Virus record (IMG/VR): IMGVR_UViG_3300035665_000001
Span: 62,001-126,000 of that record
Strand: one strand, 5' to 3'
Source of the DNA: a virus
DNA length: 64,000 nt
Below are positions 7,734 through 16,221 of this stretch, piece by piece (position 1 is the first letter of the stretch; the number at the start of each line of letters is the position of its first letter). The position numbers were made by a program, and so were the translations under genes. Below the pieces are notes generated by a model that saw only the letters and a program-made list of their open reading frames with translations, was not told where the DNA came from and did no database searches.

Positions 7734-8372
7734 ATGGATATTTTATTGTTTGAAACGTTAAATCCATCTGAAGCTAAATTGGTTGAGTCTACTAAAGATA
7801 ATAAACATTGGTATCTCGAAGGTATTTTTATGCAAGCTGAGAAAAAAAATGGTAATGGAAGAGTATATCCAAAATCTGTTTTAACCGAAGCAGTTGATAA
7901 AATGTCAGAAAAAATGTCAAAAGGTTATAATGTTTTAGGTGAATTGGAACATCCTGAGGCATTAACAATTAACTTAAACAATGTTTCACATGTTATTGAA
8001 TCATTGAGATGGGACGGTAATGATGTTATTGGTAAAGCTAAAATTTTAGATACTCCAAAAGGTGAAATTGTTAAAGCACTGATGAAAGAAGGTATTAAAT
8101 TGGGAGTTTCATCAAGAGGTAATGGTTCAACATCATATAAAGATGATATTACTCTAGTTGAATCTTTCAATTTAATCACTGTTGATATAGTTGCCACTCC
8201 AAGTGCACCTGAAGCATTTCCAACGAGTTTGAGAGAATCGATTGATGCAATTTACAACAATCCAAAAATAATTTCTTTAAGTGAGGCAGTTGTTGATGAC
8301 AAAGCAGCACAGAAGTATTTCGAGAAAGAAATTAAGAGTTTTTTAAATTCTATAATAAATAAAACAAAATAA
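7734..8372 (+). CDS. 21: Prohead core protease (T4 gp21-like)
   Basis: The 212-residue serine protease cleaves scaffold and capsid precursors during head maturation. Visible signature: GELEHPE with the presumed catalytic His73, and KLGVSSRGNG with the presumed catalytic Ser at 126/127, as in T4 gp21 (212 aa, identical length). The N-terminal part GIFMQAEKKNGNGRVYP is also characteristic of the family. It lies between the gp67-like gene (2-base gap) and the scaffold gene, as in T4. Confidence 0.9.
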   Translation: MDILLFETLNPSEAKLVESTKDNKHWYLEGIFMQAEKKNGNGRVYPKSVLTEAVDKMSEKMSKGYNVLGELEHPEALTINLNNVSHVIESLRWDGNDVIGKAKILDTPKGEIVKALMKEGIKLGVSSRGNGSTSYKDDITLVESFNLITVDIVATPSAPEAFPTSLRESIDAIYNNPKIISLSEAVVDDKAAQKYFEKEIKSFLNSIINKTK

Positions 8373-8402
8373 TACAAAAAGAGTTTGTTAAGGAGAATAA
8401 TA

Positions 8403-9602
8403 ATGATGCACGAAATCTTAAAACCATTGTTAGAAAATGATGTTTTAACTGATGAAGTTAAAGATTCTATCGAAATTGCGTTAACTGAAGCAATTAGAGC
8501 TAGAGAAGATGCAGTGAGAACTGAGGTTGAAACTTTGGCTAAGAAAAACTTTGAGGCTGCAAAAAATAAATTTGAGGAAACTTTTAATACGTTACAACAA
8601 ACTTATAAAGTTAAGTTAGATGAAGCAAAAGTTGAAATTGAAAAATTGGAATCAAAAGTTGAGGATTTGGAAACGAAACCATTTGTTAATGTTACTGAAT
8701 CTGATTTAGAAGCAGCTGAAAATAAATTAGTTGAAGAATTAGAAGAAAAATTTTCTTTTAAAGAAGAAAAATATAACGAAGTTTTTGAATTAATTCAAGA
8801 AGAAAATTCTCATATGCTTACAGAAATGACAGAAGTTATTTCTGAATATGAAGATATTATTGAAGGCTTAAACGAAGAAATTTCTGATTTAAAATCTGAA
8901 TTACACAACACTGTTAAAAAAGTAACAGGTATCGATATTAAAATTTCTGAAGCAGTAGCAGCTACTGAAGTGAAAATGAGAGCTGAAACAGATCAACGCA
9001 TTGAAACCCTTAAAGAAAATTTAGTTACTTCAACAGAAATTTTCTTAGAACAAGAGTTATCAGAAGTTAAAGCTGATAAAGAAGAAATGATGAAAGAAAC
9101 TCAAGGTAGAGAATTGTTAGAATCTATTAAAGGGTTAGTAAAACAATATTGGGATATTGATTCTGAGGTGGCTGCAGAATTGTTGGAAATGAAAAAATCA
9201 TCTGAGGCTAAAGTTGAACAATACAAAGATATGTTGAAAAAAGAACACCTAAGATTAGAAGAATCACAACAAACAGTTGAAAAATTGAAAAAACGAGTTA
9301 TCGTTGAATCAAAAGGTTCTGTTTTAACAGGTGACAAAAAAAATGCTTTAGAAAAATTGGCTGAAAATATTGAATCTGATAAACTTGAAGACCATATCGA
9401 TAGTCTCATGGAATCTGTAATCAATACTTTCAATGATGGATTCACTAAAGAAGAAGTTGTATCAAAAGTTAAAAGTAAATCGTTAACTGAATCTGCAACA
9501 CCTAGTAAAAAAACTACAATAAGTTCAGGTGATACTTATAAGAAAGATGTAGTTTCTGATGAATTGGCAGAACTTTTATCATTTGCTGGTGTAACTAGAT
9601 AA
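8403..9602 (+). CDS. 22: Prohead scaffolding core protein (T4 gp22-like)
   Basis: The 399-residue protein is almost entirely helical, rich in Glu and Lys, with long coiled-coil stretches. It ends in a Ser/Thr-rich section and a hydrophobic tip (ELAELLSFAGVTR). It forms the internal scaffold of the prohead and is expected to be cut by gp21 at [L/I]xE sites. The chosen start is ATG 8403, which has AGGAG seven bases upstream; an in-frame TTG at 8385 would place the ribosome site inside the gene. The order 21-22-23 is the T4 order. Confidence 0.85.
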   Translation: MMHEILKPLLENDVLTDEVKDSIEIALTEAIRAREDAVRTEVETLAKKNFEAAKNKFEETFNTLQQTYKVKLDEAKVEIEKLESKVEDLETKPFVNVTESDLEAAENKLVEELEEKFSFKEEKYNEVFELIQEENSHMLTEMTEVISEYEDIIEGLNEEISDLKSELHNTVKKVTGIDIKISEAVAATEVKMRAETDQRIETLKENLVTSTEIFLEQELSEVKADKEEMMKETQGRELLESIKGLVKQYWDIDSEVAAELLEMKKSSEAKVEQYKDMLKKEHLRLEESQQTVEKLKKRVIVESKGSVLTGDKKNALEKLAENIESDKLEDHIDSLMESVINTFNDGFTKEEVVSKVKSKSLTESATPSKKTTISSGDTYKKDVVSDELAELLSFAGVTR

Positions 9603-9658
9603 ATGTTTTTAAAAAATTCCTTATTTTTTTAAAAATAAGCATATTTTTTATAAATGTG

Positions 9659-9666
9659 TATAAATA
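9659..9666 (+). promoter_or_regulatory. Late promoter TATAAATA for the major capsid gene
   Basis: Exact TATAAATA 50 bases upstream of the gp23 start, in an A+T-rich gap after gene 22. It would give the capsid gene its own strong late transcript. Confidence 0.65.
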
Positions 9667-9715
9667 AAAATGAAATAACAAATAAATATTAAAAAATCTT
9701 TAAGGAGATAATAAA

Positions 9716-10948
9716 ATGGCAAGTGTACAACCAAAAATGTTAGTAGAATCATTGTTAGAAGGTGTTGCTGAAAATAAAAAAGATTCTATGAGAGTTATGT
9801 TAGAAAACGAAGCTCGTTACGCTGAAACTTTAAATGAAGCTACTTTCTCAGGTGCAATTAAATCTGTACCTAAATTAATCTTACCATTAGCAAGAAGAAT
9901 CATGACTAATGTTGTAGCTGATCAATTAGTTGGTGTTCAACCTTTAAAAGAAAGAACCGGTATCTGTATGGCTCTGAAATATGTATATGCTTCAGATTCA
10001 TCAATTGATTTGGGTGATATTAATATCGCTACTGCGGAATTAAATAGATATAACGCTTTAGTAACTAACGATCCAGATGCACCAAAAGCAACTTTAGATG
10101 GAACAACTGTAACTTACCCAGCTGGTTCTGAAGTTTCTTTTGTATCAGGCGTAAACCAATATGCTCAATTGTTGGCAACTGGTAGCGATGCTGCTAACGG
10201 TAAAAATGCTGAAAAAATGTCATTCACAGCTGCAGGTGCTGAACAATTCAGAGAAACAACTTTGAAATTCACTCAAACAACTATTACTGCGAAAACAAGA
10301 AAATTAGCAGCTCAATGGTCATTAGAAGCGGCACAAGACGCACAAGCTTCATTGGGTATCAATATTGAAAAAGAAATGATTACTGCATTGGCACAAACTA
10401 TTGCAAACGACATCGATAGAGAATTGGTTAATACTATTGAAACTAAAGTTGGTTATACTAATACTTATGATTATCATAATGTATCTGGTACCAACTCAAT
10501 GGCTGAAAAATATCAAGCATTGTATCAAAAAATCCTTGAAGTTGCTAACCAAATTGCTGTTAGAACAAGACGTGGTTCTGCAAACTGGATGATTGTTAAT
10601 CCAAATGTTTTAACAATTTTACAAACATTGAAATCATTCAATTTTGCTCCATCTTCATCTAGCTATGTTGATCCAACAAACATTGGTTTAGCTGGTACTA
10701 TTGAAGGTAGATTCAAAGTATTTACCGACATCATCAGAACATCTGATGACGTATTGTTAGGTTTCAAAGGAGCTTCTGAAACTGATACAGGTATCATCTA
10801 TATGCCATATGTTCCATTGGAAGTTAGCCCAACTATCTTAGATGGTAACTCATTTATGCCACGTGTTATGTTATCAACTCGCTATGCTATTGCTGATAAT
10901 TTGATGGGTGCTGATGCTTATTACGGTAAAGTTCATGTTCAACTATAA
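9716..10948 (+). CDS. 23: Major capsid protein (T4 gp23-like)
   Basis: The 410-residue HK97-fold capsid protein is recognised from SVPKLILPLARRIMTNVVAD, LVGVQPLKERTGICMALKYV and RRGSANWMIVNPNV, which match the T4 gp23 family. At 410 residues it is shorter than T4 gp23 (521). An N-terminal pro-segment is likely: LNE41 followed by ATFSGAI fits the gp21 cleavage rule [L/I]xE, which would leave a mature protein of about 369 residues. ATG 9716 has an AAGGAG site. No gp24 vertex paralogue is visible next to it. A strong terminator follows. Confidence 0.93.
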   Translation: MASVQPKMLVESLLEGVAENKKDSMRVMLENEARYAETLNEATFSGAIKSVPKLILPLARRIMTNVVADQLVGVQPLKERTGICMALKYVYASDSSIDLGDINIATAELNRYNALVTNDPDAPKATLDGTTVTYPAGSEVSFVSGVNQYAQLLATGSDAANGKNAEKMSFTAAGAEQFRETTLKFTQTTITAKTRKLAAQWSLEAAQDAQASLGINIEKEMITALAQTIANDIDRELVNTIETKVGYTNTYDYHNVSGTNSMAEKYQALYQKILEVANQIAVRTRRGSANWMIVNPNVLTILQTLKSFNFAPSSSSYVDPTNIGLAGTIEGRFKVFTDIIRTSDDVLLGFKGASETDTGIIYMPYVPLEVSPTILDGNSFMPRVMLSTRYAIADNLMGADAYYGKVHVQL

Positions 10949-10977
10949 TTTGTAAAAAAATTATAACAACATAAATC

Positions 10978-11010
10978 AAAAAAGGTTGATAGCAATATCA
11001 ACCTTTTTTT
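10978..11010 (+). terminator. Rho-independent terminator after the capsid gene
   Basis: Perfect 8-bp stem GGTTGATA / TATCAACC with GCAA tetraloop, flanked by A and T runs. It insulates the capsid transcript from the endonuclease gene. Confidence 0.92.
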
Positions 11011-11077
11011 GTGACCAATTTTTCTGTGAAATTGTTGTATAATTGTTTTATTTATTTTAAAAGGGTATAACAATAAC

Positions 11078-12856
11078 ATGGATGAATCAAAAATAATACT
11101 TTACTTGAATCATAAATCAACATTAACTAATCCATCACCTAATAGATTCAAACCGGAAGTGAAAGATTTTTTAGAAAGGTGGAGAACCACCAATGATATT
11201 AGTGAACAGAATGTGAAAATTACTTTCTTTATGTATATTCATAATATTAAAAAAGTCCCATTGTGTGAATATCCAAATTGTACCTCTAATGTAAGATATA
11301 ACACTTATTCAACTGGGTTTTCTGTTGGGTGTTGTCGTGATCATGCACAAAGAGCATCAAATCTTAAAAAGTTTGGTGTTGAGAAACCATTTCAATTATC
11401 CGAAATACGAAAAAAAGTATCAGCTACTTATTTAGAAAAATATGGTAATGTGAATCCATGTATGACTGCAAATTTCACTAAAGTTATGTTGGCTCGGTAT
11501 GGGTCAAAAACTGCAATGCAGTCACCAATTTTAAAGGAACGACTTAGAAAAAATTTAATTGAAAAATATGGTGGGATAGGTAATGCAAGTAAAACAATTT
11601 TTGAAAAACAAAAACAGACGATGATTTCAAAGTTTGGAGTTGAAACTTTTTTCACACATTCGGATTTTAATCATATTGTGATGGATACTTGTTTGGAAAA
11701 ATATGGGGTTGAACACCATTCACAATCTAGTAATGTTAAAGAAAAGAAACGGTTAGTTATGCAATCTCGGTATGGGGTTGATAATTGTGCCCAAATACCC
11801 CATATAGTAGAACGATGGCAACGAGAACGCAAAGAAAAATTATTTGATAATTATTATAATCATTGGATTAAATTTGTTGAGCTTAAATTTGATAAAGATA
11901 ATTTTGTTGATGCAGATAATGATTTGATTTGTATTTGCAAAACGTGTTGTGAGGAATTTGAATTTTCATTAAATAGTGAAAATAATATATATTGTCCTTT
12001 TTGTTCAAAAAATAAATCACTCCTTGAAAGGGAGATCTTTAATTTCATTGCTGATGATGGGAAAGTTTCAAATGACAGAACTATTTTGAATGGTAAGGAA
12101 TTGGATATTTACCTACCCAGTAAAAATGTTGCGATTGAGGTTGATGGGATTTACTGGCATTCGGAATTGAATGGCAAAGGAAAAAATTATCATTTGAGTA
12201 AAACTGCAACATGTTTGGAAAAAGACATTCAATTGATTCATATATTTGAAAATGATTGGATGCAAAAACCTTTAATTGTTAAATCCTTAATTAATACAAT
12301 ATTAGGAAAGTTTGAAAAAACCATATTAACTGAAAAATGTCAGGTTCGAGAAATAACAGTGGAAGAAAAAAATAGTTTTTTGGAAGAGAATCACCTCCGA
12401 GGGATAGATGAATCAACAATACGATTTGGATTATTATGTGAAACTGTGTTACTTTCCGTTATGACATTTATTATTTCAGAAAAATATCAATTTGAATTGA
12501 TTCGGTATTGTACTAAAGTTAATTATGATGTTGTTGATAGTTTTTCAAAATTATGGAATTTCTTTGTGAACACGTATAATCCAAAACAGGTAATTACTTT
12601 TGTTGATAGACGATATAGTAATGGTGATGTTTTTAAACATCACAATTTCACACAAATAGATATTACTTCACCAAAGTACCACTATTTTAAAAATGATTGT
12701 GTTTTAGTAGATGTTGATGAATTCAAAAAAAATAAATTTGAGTGTTTACCAACATTTGATACATCATTAACTGAATGGGAAAATATGCAACTTAATGGAT
12801 ATGATCGAATTTGGGATTGTGGTGAATTAGTTTTTGTGTGGCAATCAATCTCCTAA
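11078..12856 (+). CDS. Free-standing homing endonuclease, EDxHD/Vsr-like family (copy 1)
   Basis: The 592-residue protein has five parts. First is an N-terminal Cys/His cluster (CEYPNC...GCCRDH). Next are about seven 29-residue helical repeats built around 'KKFGV/EKYGV', probable DNA-contact modules. A CxxC...CxxC zinc ribbon follows (CKTC, CPFC, about residues 285-315). The nuclease core is at about 325-390, with ELDIYLP followed by AIEVDGIYWHSE (Glu354, Asp356, His361) and LIHIFENDW. A C-terminal domain completes it. The core resembles the PD-(D/E)xK-derived EDxHD homing nucleases related to Vsr. It is a full-length paralogue of the gene at 56714-58501. It sits directly after the capsid terminator and overlaps the convergent gp4 gene by 12 bases. 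Confidence 0.75.
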   Translation: MDESKIILYLNHKSTLTNPSPNRFKPEVKDFLERWRTTNDISEQNVKITFFMYIHNIKKVPLCEYPNCTSNVRYNTYSTGFSVGCCRDHAQRASNLKKFGVEKPFQLSEIRKKVSATYLEKYGNVNPCMTANFTKVMLARYGSKTAMQSPILKERLRKNLIEKYGGIGNASKTIFEKQKQTMISKFGVETFFTHSDFNHIVMDTCLEKYGVEHHSQSSNVKEKKRLVMQSRYGVDNCAQIPHIVERWQRERKEKLFDNYYNHWIKFVELKFDKDNFVDADNDLICICKTCCEEFEFSLNSENNIYCPFCSKNKSLLEREIFNFIADDGKVSNDRTILNGKELDIYLPSKNVAIEVDGIYWHSELNGKGKNYHLSKTATCLEKDIQLIHIFENDWMQKPLIVKSLINTILGKFEKTILTEKCQVREITVEEKNSFLEENHLRGIDESTIRFGLLCETVLLSVMTFIISEKYQFELIRYCTKVNYDVVDSFSKLWNFFVNTYNPKQVITFVDRRYSNGDVFKHHNFTQIDITSPKYHYFKNDCVLVDVDEFKKNKFECLPTFDTSLTEWENMQLNGYDRIWDCGELVFVWQSIS

Positions 12857-13306
12857 ACCTAATGTTTTTTCAGTCCATATATCGAAAATATATCCATTTT
12901 TTTCAGCCCACACTTTTGCATAAGTCCATTTATCATAATTTTTTTGAAATGTTAATAGGTTTTGATTGTACCGCTGCACTGCCTTTGGTGTTTTCTTGCT
13001 AGGCATTTTTGGGGGTATTGTTTGGTTGTATGGTTTAATTTCCACCAAATATCTTTTTTGAATTCCACTATTTTCATTTACTATAAAATTAACATCGACA
13101 TAATATCGGTGTATTTTATTATCAATTTGGCATTTGTACGGAATAATTATACTTTCACTCGCCCATTGTATGATTGCAGGGTTTGTATCTAAAAAATGAA
13201 ATACTCTATGTTCCCAACTGCTTCTATAAAAAATCGGGAGTGTCCCTACATATTTTGATTGATTTTTAAGTTCGTATTTTCCCTGTTTCCATGTACCACC
13301 AGCCAT
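12845..13306 (-). CDS. 4: Head-completion nuclease (T4 gp4-like)
   Basis: The 153-residue protein closely follows the T4 gp4 pattern: a basic N-terminus (GGTWKQGKYE), YRSSWEHRVFHFLDTNPAI, HRYYVDVNFIV, YLVEIKPYNQT and WAEKNGYIFDIWTEKTL. This is a TnsA/PD-(D/E)xK nuclease fold, with Asp in YYVDVNF and Glu-x-Lys in VEIKP as probable catalytic residues. T4 gp4 acts on packaged heads before tail joining. The chosen start is the ATG at 13306-13304, preceded by GAGGTGG; an in-frame GTG four codons upstream would overlap that ribosome site. It is convergent with the endonuclease gene. Confidence 0.85.
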   Translation of the reverse strand: MAGGTWKQGKYELKNQSKYVGTLPIFYRSSWEHRVFHFLDTNPAIIQWASESIIIPYKCQIDNKIHRYYVDVNFIVNENSGIQKRYLVEIKPYNQTIPPKMPSKKTPKAVQRYNQNLLTFQKNYDKWTYAKVWAEKNGYIFDIWTEKTLGLGD

Positions 13307-13415
13307 AATAAACCCCACCTCAGTATTATTAGTTATTTAATAATTGTTATTTATCTGAAAACAATGTAAAATATAGTAAATTAGTAGTAGAAATTTGAGT
13401 TGAAATGTAAATTAG

Positions 13416-13423
13416 TATAAATA
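13416..13423 (+). promoter_or_regulatory. Late promoter TATAAATA for the baseplate operon
   Basis: Exact consensus 39 bases before the gp6 start, embedded in TTAGTATAAATAG. It would drive gp6 and the giant gene behind it. Confidence 0.6.
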
Positions 13424-13461
13424 GAATAAATAAAGGAAATAAACTAATTGAAAGGTGTGTT

Positions 13462-16179
13462 ATGGCAGTTAAAACATTTGAAAGAGAAGTTAAGAAATTA
13501 TCATCGGAATTTACGAATATCATTGAAAATTATAATTTTGAACAATATGATTTTCATTCGATAAGACAAACTCTCCAGGATTATATTGAACAAACGTATC
13601 CAAATTTTAACGACTACTTTCGTTCAGATTATGTTATGATGCTGATTGAATTATTTGCATTTTATGGTGAAATGATGGCATATCGAATTGATATGAACAT
13701 GAATGAAGCCTATCTATCTACTGCCAAGGATAGACGAAATGTTATAAAAATTGCGGATATGCTTGGATACAAATATAATCGCATTGAACCATCGGTATCT
13801 ATTAGTAAAATTGATATTACTGATGCCACTGGTGGATCAAGATTGATTTCAAAGAAAAAAAGTCAAAGTTCGGTAAATGATATTTTGTCAAAAACCGCAG
13901 AAATTGTGTTTGAACCTATTGCTCACGATAGCAGTACATATTACCCATATAAATTGGATTATTTATTTAAATCTGTAACTGCTGAAGAATTTATTAATAC
14001 GCTTAATAATATTTTTCATAAGTTGGAAAATTTTTCTAATACTAATGGTATTAAAGTTAAACGAATTTTAGAAAATAATAATGAATATTTTGAACGTAGT
14101 ATTTTTGTAGATCGTTTTCAAATGCGTTTTCCACCTAATGAAAACGTATTTATTGATTATGTTGGATCCAGAAAGATGTTTGAAATTCAAAGTTTAAAAT
14201 TTGATGATATTGTTTATTTCAATACTGAAAATACTATTGAGGCTTTAACATATGATGCATATGGTTTGTATGATGATGTAGTTTCGTTGGGTTTTGAATT
14301 CGTTTTGAAGTATGACAAAGGTAATAATATTTTAGATAAAGACGTATATTTATATATGCCCATCATACAGGGTGGGACATTTTCAAGAGAAATCACAATA
14401 AAAAAGGCAATCAAAGGATTTAAGGATACAGCATATGAAAAAAACATTTTCAATAATAGAACTGTAGTTAAACAATATGATGAAAATAATACGCTGATTA
14501 GAAAATATAATGAGGTTGATGATTTAGCAAATAATCTCAATAGATATGCTTATGAAATTCATAACACCCCAGAGGGGTTTGTTGAATTGATTTTCGGTGA
14601 TGGTAAAAATTCTGAGGTTCTTTTACCTGCCGCTAAAACAATTATGTATTATCGAAAAAATGTGGATAATACCGATGAGGTGGTTAATGTTAAAAATGCA
14701 TCTGTTACCAGTTTAGTTTTACCAATACAATATTTTGATGCTAATGTTGGGCAAACCCAATCAACTTCAATTTCATTGTTACTGTTGGGAAATAATTTTA
14801 ATTCTTCTGGTGGATTACCTGCAGAAACAAACGAACAAATTAAACATATGGCGAGAAAAATTCGCAGTGTTCAAGATAGATTTGTTACAGCAAGAGATTA
14901 TGAAACTGCAGGGATGTTACATCCACGAGTGAGATATTCAACAGTTATTCTTCGAACCTATATTGGTAAAAATAGTGCTCGCATGAGTAATGATTATATC
15001 GATGTATTTTTTGATGGTTTAAAAAATCAGATAACTCCATTTATATTAAAAGACCCATATACTGGACTTGAATCTGAGTTTTATCTCATCGTACCAGCAG
15101 CATATTTCACAGAATCATCTGTTAGTGATAAATTTGACAGTATTAAATTTATTTCTACTGAAGATGAATATTACTTTACCATTTTTGATGCAGAAGCTAT
15201 GTCTGCGAATGAATGGTTTAAATATCCAACCGAAATGATTGATAGAAAAGGTAAAGGAACTGTTATAAGATTGATGAATAAAGTAGTTAGTGAGAAATTT
15301 TCATCTTTGTTGATTGATAAGATAATAATAAATAACATATTACCATTTGATTTTGCGATAGAAACGTTGACATATTCTGGTGGTACTAATTCAACGTTAA
15401 CATTTGATATAACCACTAATAAAGCGTTGGATATTAAAAAAGTTGAAGGGGATATTAATAAAAAATCTGCAGAAATATTGCAATCTTATAATTCTATTAT
15501 ACCTGATTTAAGTTTTGATGCAATTTCGGTTGTTAAAACATTTAGGGGGTTTACTGTTTTTTTAAAATATTCTACTAGAACAATTAAAATGCCTGAAAAA
15601 GATTTTTCATTTATATGGACACATTATAAATCTGATGATATGTATATTAATCCTAGTAAATCGAATATTATTGAAATATATGTTACCGGTATAAAGAAAG
15701 ATTTAAAAAGAGATATTGAGGTTTATTCACCATTAACAAGTTCTGAGATTAATAAGCTTGTTATTGAAATTGACAAGCGAAAAATGATTTCGGATATTGT
15801 GCAAGTTTATAATTCAAGTGTTTATGAAATAGAAACTGCTATTAAAGTTTACAAGAGTCATTCATATAGTATTACTGATGAGTTATTGAAATCTAAAATT
15901 GATGCTGCACTTGATAAGTTTTTTAATATTGTTAATATCCCTTTGGGTAATCATTTTTATATGTCTCGAATGATTGAATGGTTACACAATAATGTTAAAG
16001 AAATACAACATATAGAATTGATAAAATCTGATGATGGGGTAGGACATTGCCAAACTATAACTCCAGCATCAACTATTGAGGCATTGGGTGAAAGAGTTGT
16101 TTTTACTCAAATAATTGAAAAAATGCAAGTTTTGAATGGTATATCAGTCCCTCAAAGACGAATAGAAATTATAGCATAA
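13462..16179 (+). CDS. 6: Baseplate wedge protein (T4 gp6-like)
   Basis: The 905-residue protein begins with a region typical of T4 gp6: NYNFEQYDFHSIRQTLQDYI, YFRSDYVMMLIELFAFYGEM, DMNMNEAYLSTAKDRRNV and IADMLGYKYNRIEPS. The middle part has VRSVQDRFVTARDYE and VRYSTVILRTY-like strands of the baseplate J superfamily. The length is larger than T4 gp6 (660 aa), with the extra residues mostly in the centre and the C-terminal half. gp6 forms the ring that joins the baseplate wedges around the hub. The gene is followed after 42 bases by the giant gene in the place of gene 7. Confidence 0.85.
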   Translation: MAVKTFEREVKKLSSEFTNIIENYNFEQYDFHSIRQTLQDYIEQTYPNFNDYFRSDYVMMLIELFAFYGEMMAYRIDMNMNEAYLSTAKDRRNVIKIADMLGYKYNRIEPSVSISKIDITDATGGSRLISKKKSQSSVNDILSKTAEIVFEPIAHDSSTYYPYKLDYLFKSVTAEEFINTLNNIFHKLENFSNTNGIKVKRILENNNEYFERSIFVDRFQMRFPPNENVFIDYVGSRKMFEIQSLKFDDIVYFNTENTIEALTYDAYGLYDDVVSLGFEFVLKYDKGNNILDKDVYLYMPIIQGGTFSREITIKKAIKGFKDTAYEKNIFNNRTVVKQYDENNTLIRKYNEVDDLANNLNRYAYEIHNTPEGFVELIFGDGKNSEVLLPAAKTIMYYRKNVDNTDEVVNVKNASVTSLVLPIQYFDANVGQTQSTSISLLLLGNNFNSSGGLPAETNEQIKHMARKIRSVQDRFVTARDYETAGMLHPRVRYSTVILRTYIGKNSARMSNDYIDVFFDGLKNQITPFILKDPYTGLESEFYLIVPAAYFTESSVSDKFDSIKFISTEDEYYFTIFDAEAMSANEWFKYPTEMIDRKGKGTVIRLMNKVVSEKFSSLLIDKIIINNILPFDFAIETLTYSGGTNSTLTFDITTNKALDIKKVEGDINKKSAEILQSYNSIIPDLSFDAISVVKTFRGFTVFLKYSTRTIKMPEKDFSFIWTHYKSDDMYINPSKSNIIEIYVTGIKKDLKRDIEVYSPLTSSEINKLVIEIDKRKMISDIVQVYNSSVYEIETAIKVYKSHSYSITDELLKSKIDAALDKFFNIVNIPLGNHFYMSRMIEWLHNNVKEIQHIELIKSDDGVGHCQTITPASTIEALGERVVFTQIIEKMQVLNGISVPQRRIEIIA

Positions 16180-16182
16180 ATA
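16175..16182 (+). promoter_or_regulatory. Late-promoter-like CATAAATA before the giant gene
   Basis: One mismatch from TATAAATA, overlapping the stop codon of gp6 and 40 bases upstream of the next start. It could give the giant gene its own promoter. Confidence 0.4.
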
Positions 16183-16221
16183 AGACTTAACTAATAATTA
16201 AAATAATCCAGAGGATTTTAA

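Noticed and set aside
13307-13318. GTG start four codons upstream for the gp4-like gene
   Set aside because: It would overlap its own GAGGTGG ribosome site. The ATG at 13306 is correctly spaced.
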